DNA of 64,000 nt from Mucilaginibacter ginsenosidivorax (GTDB lineage Bacteria; Bacteroidota; Bacteroidia; Sphingobacteriales; Sphingobacteriaceae): positions 5,332,001-5,396,000 of the forward strand of contig NZ_CP042437.1 in assembly GCF_007971525.1 (NCBI RefSeq), read 5' to 3'. Position numbers and translations under genes: made by a program. Numbering within the stretch: the stretch's first letter is position 1; each line of letters opens with the position of its first letter. Positions 19,478 through 28,263 of this stretch are shown here, one piece after another. The notes under the pieces are model-generated. The model had not been told where the DNA came from. It saw nothing but the letters and a program-made list of their open reading frames with translations, and did not search any database.

Positions 19478-21910
19478 ATGCTCTTAAATATAAGTAGTTT
19501 AAAAAGTACATTTCGCCTTCAAAAACGCCATAAAGGATTAAGCCTGATCAGTATGCTTGGCATTATATTAGGGCATATCGTTTTTTTCCTGATCGTTTCC
19601 TACGCATGGTATGAGAAAAGTTTTGATAAATTTCATCAGCATGTTGATGAAATATTTCGGGTATCATACAGCCGTTATGATCAGGGCACCATGCAGTACA
19701 ACACTGTTAACTCGTTCTTTCCCACCGGGCCTTATTTAAAGGCAAATTGTGCCGGGGTTGTCAACAGCACAACCATAGCAAGAAACTATAACATTACCAT
19801 ATCATCGGCCGAAGCAGGCGTACAGCCATTTTATTTTAATGAAGAAAAAGCATATTATGCGCCATCTTCATTTCTGTCTGTATTTTCCTACCCGCTGATC
19901 AAAGGAAACCCGCTTGACCTTGACAAGCCCAATACCGTATTTATCACACAAAGCATCGCCCAAAAATATTTCGGTAACCAGGATGCTATCGGAAAAACAA
20001 TTAAAGTCAATGGCAATACAACATATAGCATAGCGGGTGTTTTGAAAAATCTGCCAACTAATACGCATCTCAAATTTAATTTTCTTTTTTCGTTGCCAAC
20101 CCATGTAAATCAGTTAAAGAAATGGATCGATATTACCAATCACTGGTATGGTTACGATTTATTTTACACATACATACAGCTTAAGCCGGGGGCGGATCCG
20201 GCCCTTGTTGAGAAAATGCTGCCGGTTATGGTTGAAAAAAATTATGGCGACAAATTAAGGGGGGCTAAACAGCGTGATATTTTCGCTTTACAAAAGTTAA
20301 CGGATATTCATTTGTACTCCAATCTGGAATGGGAAACGGAGAAGCCGGGAAACGGCCAGGCCATCAATATCCTGATTGGGTTTGCTGCATTTATTTTATT
20401 GATAACCTGGGTAAATTATATTAACCTGATTTCATCACAGGCCGTAGAACGGGCAAAAGAAGTCGGCATACGTAAAACCCTCGGTTGCTCTAACAGGTCA
20501 GTACTGCTAAAGTTTTTTTCGGAAGTTGTCATAGTAAATATAATCAGTCTCTGTATTGCCGCCATTTTGCTGCTGCTGGCCAGCTTCATATTATCAAGCC
20601 GGTTTGAGTTTTTCTCAACAGAAATTTATGCTGATATTAAGTTCTGGATGATCATCGCCGGTATAACAATAAGCGGCGTACTTATTACAGGTTTTATTAT
20701 TGCAGTTGTCATAGCCAGGTTTAACCCGATAGATGTTTTAAAGGGAAAGCTGGTTGTTACTACCAAGAGTTTGCTTTTGCGGAAATCATTAATCGCGTTT
20801 CAGTTCATTATATCATTCATTCTGATTACCGGAGCCCTGATCGTTTATGACCAAAGTGCTTTTTTATTGAAAAAGGATAAAGGACTTGATCATACAGCTG
20901 TATTATCCGTGAAATTTCCAAAAATACTAAACACCGGTGATAAAGCGGAAAACCTTACCTACAACTTTAAGCAACAGCTCAAAGCCTTAAAATGGGTTAA
21001 GAACATCACTATTGCCACGGATATGCCCGAAAAAGAAATAGAAAATTTTGGCAGTATGTTCAGGCCTCAATTGGGCGCAAGTGATGATAAGGCTTATTTC
21101 CGGGTAGGTGTTGATGATAATTATTTTAATTTTTTTAAAATAAAGCTGCTTGCAGGAAGATTGTTTTCAAAAGATATGGGGTTGGAGAGAAACTCCCTTA
21201 TTTTAAACGAAAGTGCAGTGAAGAAACTGGGTTTCAATACAACCGCGGAAGTTATCGGCACCATGGTAAACAATGGACGGACAATCATCGGTGTAGTAAG
21301 TGACTTTAACTACAGGTCGGTAAAAGTTAAACCGGTGGCTACAATGTTTAATTTCCAGCAGGCGGCATCTTATTTTGGTATTAAACTTTATGAAAATGAA
21401 TTTAATTTAAAAGATCATATTGCCGAATTGAATAAGATTTACGGGCGGATATTTCCAGGCAATCCTTTTGAATATGTGTTTTTGGACGACGCGATGAAGC
21501 AAGACCTCCAGCCCGACCTGGATTTTGCCAGAATCTTTGGCTTTTTCTCCCTGATTTCTATCGTTATTTCCCTGATCGGCTTATTGGGGCTGGTGATCGT
21601 TGATCTTAATCAAAGGGTAAAGGAATTAGGTATTCGCAAAGTAATCGGCGCCGATTTGAAACATATCATGATGCTTGTTATGTATAAATTCTCTATACCA
21701 ATAGGAATAGCCCTGCTTATCGGTACCCCAATATCGGTATGGGGTTTTTCAAATTGGATAAATAGTTACTATGTTTATCATATAGCTGTTAATGTCTGGT
21801 ATTTTATTATTCCTGCCCTGATATTGCCCGTCCTTGCTGCATCGATCATCTCCGTCCAGGTTTTACGGGTTGACCGTCAAAAAATCATTACCTCACTTAA
21901 ATATGAATAG
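19478..21910 (+). CDS. MacB/FtsX-type ABC transporter permease without a nearby ATPase
   Basis: 810-residue membrane protein with two repeats of the MacB periplasmic-core plus FtsX arrangement. A first membrane segment lies at about residues 22-45, a large periplasmic part at about 46-285, three more membrane segments to about 420, a second repeat from about 435 (AFQFIISFILITGALIVYD), another periplasmic part, and three C-terminal segments. FtsX motifs ERAKEVGIRKTLGCS and KELGIRKVIGAD are visible in the two repeats. Such double permeases in Bacteroidota are often encoded alone and pair with a shared ATPase for efflux or lipoprotein handling. Its presence between glycoside hydrolases is unusual; its role in glycan use is unknown. 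The C-terminal stretch is found again as a relic at 30571-30735. Confidence 0.88.
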   Translation: MLLNISSLKSTFRLQKRHKGLSLISMLGIILGHIVFFLIVSYAWYEKSFDKFHQHVDEIFRVSYSRYDQGTMQYNTVNSFFPTGPYLKANCAGVVNSTTIARNYNITISSAEAGVQPFYFNEEKAYYAPSSFLSVFSYPLIKGNPLDLDKPNTVFITQSIAQKYFGNQDAIGKTIKVNGNTTYSIAGVLKNLPTNTHLKFNFLFSLPTHVNQLKKWIDITNHWYGYDLFYTYIQLKPGADPALVEKMLPVMVEKNYGDKLRGAKQRDIFALQKLTDIHLYSNLEWETEKPGNGQAINILIGFAAFILLITWVNYINLISSQAVERAKEVGIRKTLGCSNRSVLLKFFSEVVIVNIISLCIAAILLLLASFILSSRFEFFSTEIYADIKFWMIIAGITISGVLITGFIIAVVIARFNPIDVLKGKLVVTTKSLLLRKSLIAFQFIISFILITGALIVYDQSAFLLKKDKGLDHTAVLSVKFPKILNTGDKAENLTYNFKQQLKALKWVKNITIATDMPEKEIENFGSMFRPQLGASDDKAYFRVGVDDNYFNFFKIKLLAGRLFSKDMGLERNSLILNESAVKKLGFNTTAEVIGTMVNNGRTIIGVVSDFNYRSVKVKPVATMFNFQQAASYFGIKLYENEFNLKDHIAELNKIYGRIFPGNPFEYVFLDDAMKQDLQPDLDFARIFGFFSLISIVISLIGLLGLVIVDLNQRVKELGIRKVIGADLKHIMMLVMYKFSIPIGIALLIGTPISVWGFSNWINSYYVYHIAVNVWYFIIPALILPVLAASIISVQVLRVDRQKIITSLKYE

Positions 21911-21915
21911 TAATT

Positions 21916-21950
21916 CAACCCTTTCCTGAACATTGTTCAGGAAAGGGTTG
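21916..21950 (+). terminator. Perfect 16-bp hairpin after the permease gene
   Basis: CAACCCTTTCCTGAAC (21916-21931) pairs perfectly with 21935-21950 around the 3-base loop ATT, starting six bases after the permease stop. There is no immediate T-run (the next T-rich stretch is about 18 bases on), so it may be a terminator or an mRNA-end stabiliser. Confidence 0.65.
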
Positions 21951-22010
21951 TGAAGCATAATAAAGCTTTTTAGTTAGTATCATTTGATAATTTATATACC
22001 TAATATTAGT

Positions 22011-23504
22011 ATGTTCAAAGCCCTTTTTCGAAAGTTGATTTTTGGAAGCGCGCTGATTCTTTGCGCAAGTAAATTAGATGCACAGGAACGTTTCCAGGCG
22101 GACTGGCAATCTTTAAAAAAATACCAGATACCTGAATGGTTCCGGGATGCAAAATTCGGCATCTTTATTCACTGGGGTGTATATGCGGTGCCTGCCTACA
22201 AATACGAGTGGTATCCCAGGCATATGTACAACCAGGGAAGCGACGAATATCAACACCAGGTGGCAACCTATGGTCCGGAGAACAAGTTTGGATATAAAGA
22301 CTTCATCCCTATGTTCAAGGCTGAGAAGTTTGACGCGGATGCCTGGGTGGCCTTATTTAAAAAGGCGGGGGCGAGGTATGTAGTACCTGTGGCCGAACAT
22401 CACGATGGTTTTGCTATGTATAAAACCTCGCTATCAAAATGGAATGCTGCCGAAATGGGCCCCAAACGTGATATTATCGGGGAACTCGCCGCTGCGGTTC
22501 GGAAAAGTGGTCTTATTTTCGGGCTTTCATCGCACCGCATAGAACATTGGTGGTTTATGGGGGAAGGAACTAAATTTGATTCAGATGTAAAGGACCCGGC
22601 CTATGCCGATTTTTATGGTCCGGCTAAAGTTTACGACCCGTTCAGTAAAAAGGCGGATAATGTAAGGCCTATCATGAGCCCGGAATTTATGAACGACTGG
22701 CTGATGCGTAACATAGAGCTGGCGGATAAATATAAGCCACAGCTTTTCTGGTTCGACTGGTGGATAGAACAGCCTGAACTGGAGCCTTATCGGAAATCGT
22801 TTGCTTCGTACTACTATAATAAAGGGCTGGAATGGGACAAGGGAGTTGTACTGAACTATAAAAACGAAACGGCTTTCCCGGAAGGTACCGCGGTTTTTGA
22901 TATGGAAAGAGGTAAACTGGCCGGAATCCATGAGCTGGCCTGGCAAACTGACGACGCCATTGGTAATCAATCCTGGGGATATGCGGAAGGCAACACTTTT
23001 AAAACGGCGCAATATGTCATCGCCAACCTGGTAGATATCGTCAGTAAAAATGGCAACCTGCTTTTAAATATCGGTCCGCGTGCCGATGGCACGATAACCG
23101 ATGAGGAAACGCAGGTATTGTTAGGTACCGGCCAATGGCTCAGCGTGAATGGTGAAGCTATTTATGGCACCCGCCCATGGAAAGTATATGGAGAGGGGCC
23201 CACTGTATCAGCCAGCGGCCAGTTCGGAGATCAAAAGATTCCGTTCACTTCAAAAGATATTCGCTTTACTGTAAAAGGAAATACACTTTATGCGATAACG
23301 CTTGCATTACCAGCAGTGAATGAAGTCGTTACGATCAAGTCGCTGGGTGCAGCTGCAGGAAACGGGGCGGTTGCCAGTGTAGAGCTTGTGGGCAGCAAAG
23401 GAAGGCTGAGCTGGAAACAAAGCAACAAGGCTTTGACCATAACGAACCCAGGCAGCTTCCCCGCGGGTAATGCCGCAGCTTTCAGCATCACATTTAAAAA
23501 ATAA
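22011..23504 (+). CDS. GH29 alpha-L-fucosidase
   Basis: Retaining alpha-L-fucosidase of about 497 residues. I start it at the ATG at 22011, because the signal peptide begins MFKALFRKLIFGSALIL and ends LDAQ; the upstream in-frame start adds nine residues without a signal function. Family GH29 features are FGIFIHWGVYAVP, the histidine-rich VPVAEHHDGFAMY, and the nucleophile region LFWFDWW with Asp249. A C-terminal beta-sandwich occupies about residues 390-497. It sits after the permease and before a GH78-like gene. With the GH95 fucosidase on the opposite strand at 42768-45242, two fucosidase families are present, so fucosyl side chains are probably part of the target glycan. Confidence 0.95.
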   Translation: MFKALFRKLIFGSALILCASKLDAQERFQADWQSLKKYQIPEWFRDAKFGIFIHWGVYAVPAYKYEWYPRHMYNQGSDEYQHQVATYGPENKFGYKDFIPMFKAEKFDADAWVALFKKAGARYVVPVAEHHDGFAMYKTSLSKWNAAEMGPKRDIIGELAAAVRKSGLIFGLSSHRIEHWWFMGEGTKFDSDVKDPAYADFYGPAKVYDPFSKKADNVRPIMSPEFMNDWLMRNIELADKYKPQLFWFDWWIEQPELEPYRKSFASYYYNKGLEWDKGVVLNYKNETAFPEGTAVFDMERGKLAGIHELAWQTDDAIGNQSWGYAEGNTFKTAQYVIANLVDIVSKNGNLLLNIGPRADGTITDEETQVLLGTGQWLSVNGEAIYGTRPWKVYGEGPTVSASGQFGDQKIPFTSKDIRFTVKGNTLYAITLALPAVNEVVTIKSLGAAAGNGAVASVELVGSKGRLSWKQSNKALTITNPGSFPAGNAAAFSITFKK

Positions 23505-23555
23505 ATACCGGTTAAGGTCCGGGGCGGTGAAATTGTAATAAAAGCTTAACAAGTC

Positions 23556-25949
23556 ATGTTCAAACCGAATCATAAAAATGTACGCCTGGGCATTGTTTTA
23601 ATACTGCTTAATTTTTCATTTATTGCAAATGCCCAGGACAGGGTGTCAAAAATATTGGATAAAAATTATATCTGGAGCGTTCAGGACACCAGTAAAAGGG
23701 GCGATCTGCACATGGTTTTCAGAAAAAACTTTGTTGTGACAGACATCAGCAACCGGGCTACGCTCAATCTCTTTGCCTATAATCGTTTCTCGGTTTTTAT
23801 CAATGGTAAATATTTGATGCGCGGCCCTGTACGTTTCGAAAATAAAGGGCCGGAGTATGCCAGCATCAATATATCACCCTATCTTAAAAAAGGCAATAAC
23901 ACGCTTGTGGTGGTGGTACACCGTTTTGACCATACCGGGCAGATTATGGCCCACGAGGCCGGCTTTACCGCCGTTGTAGAACTAAAAGGCACCAGGAACA
24001 CACAAATAAAAACGGACGATAGCTGGAAAGTATCGCCAGAACTGTCCTATACGGATCGCCCCTTTGCCTGGTCGTCTATCCGTGAAAATATCGATGCCCG
24101 TAAAATGCCTGCCGGTTATATCTACCCCGATTTTAAGGATCAATCGTGGAGCAATGCGGTTAAAGTTAAAAACTTAGTTAATTTCTCATCCCTTCGCAAG
24201 CAGGAACTTCCTTTTCAACGGGAAACGGTCATCAGCAATTTGATCATCAATGGTAAAGCGGCTGACATGCAGCTACCGTTCACCATCAAAAAAGGCGATA
24301 CGCTTAAAGTGAGCCTCCCGGATTATTGCCAGGCTTACCTGAGTTTGGACCTTGATGCGGAAGCAGGAGCCGTTTTGCGTTTGTTTGATAAAGATGGTGA
24401 ACTCAATAACTCCTATACCACACGCAACGGTTTACAAAACTATACCACCTTTGATACCTACGGAACCAAGCATTTCACCATTTATGCAGCACGTGGTAGT
24501 ATGAGGTTAAACCGGTTAAGCGCAATCGAGAGAGGGTATCCTTTTAAACGTACCGGGAGTTTTGCAAGCAGCGATAAACTGCTCAATAGTTTGTGGGACA
24601 GGCTTACACGCTCCTTACAAATCCTGAGTGAAGACGCCTATGACGATTGTGCCGACCGTGAAAGGGTAGAATGGATGGACTGCGATCCGCCTGCGTTCGA
24701 TGTTACCCGCACCGTTATGCAAGGCCCTGATCTTAACGGGAAGCCTATGTATGCAGATACACGTTTATTGAAGCAAATGCTACGCCGTACCGCTTTAAGT
24801 CAGCAGCCGGACGGACGGGTCAAAGCGCATACCTGTTCAGACAGGTGGGATATTCACGGTTATATGGAAGACCGGACCTGTGATTGGGTTGAAGGCGTTA
24901 GAAGATATTACGAAAGCAGCGGCGACAAGGCCTTCATTGAAGAAATGTGGCTGCCGATAACCAAACAACTAAATTGGTTCCTGGCCCGCCGTACAGGAAG
25001 AGGTTTGGTGAAAGCCAGGGAATGGGAGGTATCTACCAACCCCTTACGTTACCAGGTTTGTGAAGGTACTGGTTTAAATGCTTTTTTATATAAAGCGCTT
25101 GCTGATGCCGCGTACCTGGGAAAAATAATAAGACAAAACAAACAAGCCATAGTTTTTGACGATGCTGCCCGAAAACTTCGTACGGCTATTAATCAACACC
25201 TTTGGGACAAAAAACTGGGAACTTATTACAGTGGTTATATGGATGATGAGGCTGCCGCTAAAAAATTATTTGCAGCGCAGCATATGAATATTAATATGGA
25301 AGACGGCCGCGCCGAGCCAACATTTGAGGCCGCGATCTTTGCCCTTGATCAGGAAGTGGTACCTGCCGCCCGCTTAGATAGTGTAAAAAAGTTTTTGAAA
25401 ACCAGGTTGGACAAGCCATATTGTTTCATGACCTATTATTACAGTTTTAAACAGATGTATGCCGAAAATAATAACAAAACAGATGAAAAGATATTGGATA
25501 TGATCCGTGAACGGTGGAAACCAATGCTGGATTATGACTGGCAAACATCCTGGGAACATTATTTTGAAGAGGGAAGTAAAGTACATGTGTATGGCATTTT
25601 TCCGGCTTACTTTTTTAGCGCTTATGTATTAGGGATAAGACTGGATGGCCCGGTATGGGCCAAAAAGCTAGTAATCGATCCCCGATTGGGTGACTTGAGC
25701 TATGCCAGCGGAACGGTAATTACCGAATTTGGTAAAGTAGTCGTATCATGGACTAAAACTTTAAAAGGAATGAAGTTTACTGTAGATGTGCCCAAAGGGG
25801 TAAGTGCCACGCTTAAATTCAACGGAGAACATCAGGTAGCCGATCTGCAGTTAAACAATAAAAAAAGAGAGCTTAAAAAAGCGAGAGATCAATTTGTTAC
25901 CCCTTTAAGTGGCGGGAAATGGTCGGGTAGTATCAGCTATCGGCAGTAA
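23556..25949 (+). CDS. Divergent GH78-like six-hairpin glycosidase (probable alpha-L-rhamnosidase)
   Basis: 797-residue secreted protein (signal peptide ending SFIANAQ near residue 27). An N-terminal jelly-roll of the rhamnosidase type (FAYNRFSVFINGKYLMRGP) precedes an (alpha/alpha)6 barrel. The acid cluster of GH78 appears in altered form: DDCADRERVEWMDCD with Asp363/364, Asp367, Arg368 and Glu369, instead of TDCPHRE-GWLEE. The second carboxylate region is TSWEHYFEEG with Glu667, matching TSLTESW of standard GH78 by position. A C-terminal beta-sandwich closes the protein. The family reading is solid at fold level; the preferred sugar could be rhamnose or a related uronic or deoxy sugar. It lies 51 bases after GH29. 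Confidence 0.8.
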   Translation: MFKPNHKNVRLGIVLILLNFSFIANAQDRVSKILDKNYIWSVQDTSKRGDLHMVFRKNFVVTDISNRATLNLFAYNRFSVFINGKYLMRGPVRFENKGPEYASINISPYLKKGNNTLVVVVHRFDHTGQIMAHEAGFTAVVELKGTRNTQIKTDDSWKVSPELSYTDRPFAWSSIRENIDARKMPAGYIYPDFKDQSWSNAVKVKNLVNFSSLRKQELPFQRETVISNLIINGKAADMQLPFTIKKGDTLKVSLPDYCQAYLSLDLDAEAGAVLRLFDKDGELNNSYTTRNGLQNYTTFDTYGTKHFTIYAARGSMRLNRLSAIERGYPFKRTGSFASSDKLLNSLWDRLTRSLQILSEDAYDDCADRERVEWMDCDPPAFDVTRTVMQGPDLNGKPMYADTRLLKQMLRRTALSQQPDGRVKAHTCSDRWDIHGYMEDRTCDWVEGVRRYYESSGDKAFIEEMWLPITKQLNWFLARRTGRGLVKAREWEVSTNPLRYQVCEGTGLNAFLYKALADAAYLGKIIRQNKQAIVFDDAARKLRTAINQHLWDKKLGTYYSGYMDDEAAAKKLFAAQHMNINMEDGRAEPTFEAAIFALDQEVVPAARLDSVKKFLKTRLDKPYCFMTYYYSFKQMYAENNNKTDEKILDMIRERWKPMLDYDWQTSWEHYFEEGSKVHVYGIFPAYFFSAYVLGIRLDGPVWAKKLVIDPRLGDLSYASGTVITEFGKVVVSWTKTLKGMKFTVDVPKGVSATLKFNGEHQVADLQLNNKKRELKKARDQFVTPLSGGKWSGSISYRQ

Positions 25950-25993
25950 AACAATTTTTGCTCCTTATTTTTATTAAAAAGCTGCATATAAAA

Positions 25994-26027
25994 ATACGCT
26001 ATAGCGCTTAACCGCTGCTTAGCGTAT
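25994..26027. promoter_or_regulatory. 8-bp inverted repeat upstream of the GH31 gene
   Basis: ATACGCTA at 25994-26001 is repeated in reverse complement as TAGCGTAT at 26020-26027, separated by 18 bases. It lies about 30 bases before the GH31 ATG in a 108-base gap and could be an operator or a leader hairpin. The role is not proven by sequence. Confidence 0.4.
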
Positions 26028-26057
26028 AGGATATAAACATCAGATATATTGTTATTT

Positions 26058-28202
26058 ATGAATTTTTTAAGGTACTTATTGACCGGACTGTTGCTTCTGA
26101 CATCCACGTCACTGGTTTATTCGCAAAATATCAAATGGCTTGAAGTAGAGCCAGGTATCTGGAAAGGTATCATTGGTAAACCCGAAAATTTCGACCTGTT
26201 AAAAGCGTCCGGGGCGGTTGCGGTGCACCAGGGGCTGTCAGATATGGGTCAGGCAAAATTCCCCTTAGGCGAATCAGATATAACGGCAAAAGTGACAGAC
26301 GGTAAAACGTACCTGCATTTTCCTTTGTCCCAAAATGAACAATTATATGGTTTGGGTTTGAATTTTAAAACCGTGCAACAACGCGGTAGAATTTTAACAT
26401 TGCATGTAGATAATTATGAGGGAAAAGATAACGGGCGCACGCATTCGCCTACGCCGTTCTATATTTCATCAAACGGATACGGCGTTTTTATCAACAGCGC
26501 GAGGTATATCCAGGTTTATGCTGGCACTGCTGTCAGGACTGACAGTAAAAATCCTCCCATCGCCCAGGACCGGAATACCGATGATAACTGGTCGGCGCGC
26601 CCTTATTCTGACGGCGTTGATATTCTTGTACCCGCACAAGGTGTTGAGGTGTATGTTTTGGGCGGTCCTACCATGCTCGATGCTGTACGCCGATATAACC
26701 TGCTGAGCGGCGGCGGTTGTTTGCCGCCGCGCTGGGGCTTGGGTTTCACCCAGCGCGTACAGCGCTTATCTACAGCGGCCGACGTACTGAAAGAAGCAGA
26801 TGCCTTTGAAGAGAAGGGATATCCGCTTGATTTTATCGGCTTAGAGCCGGGTTGGCAAAGTAAATCGTATCCATGTACCTTTGAATGGGATAAATCCCGG
26901 TTTCCTGACCCCAGGGGTTTTGTAGGGGCTATGCTGAAGAAGAATGTCAGGCTTAATTTATGGACCAATCCTTATATCTCGCCGGAGTCGCCGATTGCTA
27001 AAATCATCGCGGGATATACAGGGTCGCATTCCGTGTGGGTTGGCGCCGTCGCGGATATCACGATACCGGAAGCAAGGCAGGTTTTTTTTGGCGAGCTGTC
27101 GAAAAATAAAATAGACATTGGTGTAAGCGGGTTTAAAATAGATGAAGTTGACGGCGGCGACGAATACCTGTGGCCGGATGTTGCCACCTTTCCGTCTGGG
27201 CACAGCGCGGAGCAAATGAGACAGACCTACGGCCTGATGATGCAGCGCTATGTTACCGGGCAATACCATCAACTTAACCGGCGCACTTTTGGTTTGGTGC
27301 GAGCCTCTAATGGCGGCGGTTCATCTTTTCCCTTCGTTATTTATAACGATTATTACAACCACCGCGATTTTATAACTGCTTTAATAAACAGCGGCTTTGC
27401 CGGCGTTTTATGGACACCTGAAGTAAGGGACTCTAAAACTGCTGAAGAATGGCTGCGGAGGTTTCAGTCAAATATATTTTCGCCTATGGCGATGATCAAC
27501 GCCTGGGAAAGCGGAACCAAGCCCTGGACATTTCCTGAAGTAGCCGCGCAGGTTAAGCAAATGGCTGCTTTACGTATGCAAATGATGCCTTATTGGTATA
27601 GTGAATTTGCTAAATATCATTTTAAAGGCATACCGCCATTCCGGTCGATGGTACTGGAAGATGGTTTTGGGAACCATGACCTGATCAAAAATACCAATGA
27701 CGTCAATCTGAAAGACTACCCCTATGGCCGGGTCATTACGCAGGAAGTCAAAGACCAGTATATGGCCGGCCAGTATCTCCTGGTTGCACCCATGTTTAAC
27801 GGCGAAACCAGCCGGAAAGTCATTTTGCCAAAAGGTAACTGGTATGACTTTTACACAGGGAAATATGCGGGTAACGGCGAAGTGATCAGCGTTATGCCTG
27901 GTTTAGACAAGATTCCGGTATATGTCAAGGACGGGGGGATCATACCTATGATGCCAGCTACGCTCCACGCCCCAAAAGCAAATGAAAAAGTGGATCTGGA
28001 AATCAGGTATTACGGTAACAAACCCGGGTACTATTTATTATATGATGATGATGGCGAAACATTTGAATATGAAAAAGGAGCCTGGTCCTTCAGAAAGATT
28101 AAGGTAGAACTTAAAAAGGGAAAGATTGCTGGTGAAATATCTGCACCCGTTAAGGGAAAGCCAAATACCATTGGTAAGGTAACCTTCAAAAAAATGGGAT
28201 AG
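26058..28202 (+). CDS. GH31 glycoside hydrolase (alpha-glucosidase/alpha-xylosidase family)
   Basis: 714-residue secreted GH31 enzyme, started at the ATG at 26058; an in-frame TTG nine bases earlier is less likely. The signal peptide runs to VYSQ at about residue 23. An N-terminal beta-sandwich (FPLSQNEQLYGLGLNF) is followed by the TIM barrel with PPRWGLGFTQRV, the nucleophile region GVSGFKIDEVDGG (Asp362) and a C-terminal sandwich with TGKYAGNGEVISV. GH31 usually acts on alpha-glucosides or alpha-xylosides. The acid/base region reads YNDYYNHRDF rather than the common WSGD pattern, so this belongs to a less usual subgroup and substrate prediction is open. It is flanked by GH78-like and GH43 genes in one direction. 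Confidence 0.88.
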   Translation: MNFLRYLLTGLLLLTSTSLVYSQNIKWLEVEPGIWKGIIGKPENFDLLKASGAVAVHQGLSDMGQAKFPLGESDITAKVTDGKTYLHFPLSQNEQLYGLGLNFKTVQQRGRILTLHVDNYEGKDNGRTHSPTPFYISSNGYGVFINSARYIQVYAGTAVRTDSKNPPIAQDRNTDDNWSARPYSDGVDILVPAQGVEVYVLGGPTMLDAVRRYNLLSGGGCLPPRWGLGFTQRVQRLSTAADVLKEADAFEEKGYPLDFIGLEPGWQSKSYPCTFEWDKSRFPDPRGFVGAMLKKNVRLNLWTNPYISPESPIAKIIAGYTGSHSVWVGAVADITIPEARQVFFGELSKNKIDIGVSGFKIDEVDGGDEYLWPDVATFPSGHSAEQMRQTYGLMMQRYVTGQYHQLNRRTFGLVRASNGGGSSFPFVIYNDYYNHRDFITALINSGFAGVLWTPEVRDSKTAEEWLRRFQSNIFSPMAMINAWESGTKPWTFPEVAAQVKQMAALRMQMMPYWYSEFAKYHFKGIPPFRSMVLEDGFGNHDLIKNTNDVNLKDYPYGRVITQEVKDQYMAGQYLLVAPMFNGETSRKVILPKGNWYDFYTGKYAGNGEVISVMPGLDKIPVYVKDGGIIPMMPATLHAPKANEKVDLEIRYYGNKPGYYLLYDDDGETFEYEKGAWSFRKIKVELKKGKIAGEISAPVKGKPNTIGKVTFKKMG

Positions 28203-28263
28203 GGCAGGTCAGCACGATAGGTAGCGCTTTCCATTAATTTATATTTTATTATCAATTGCCAGT

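Noticed and set aside
19478..21910. Permease as a MacB efflux system with its own ATPase
   Set aside because: No Walker A/B ATPase gene lies near it in the window.
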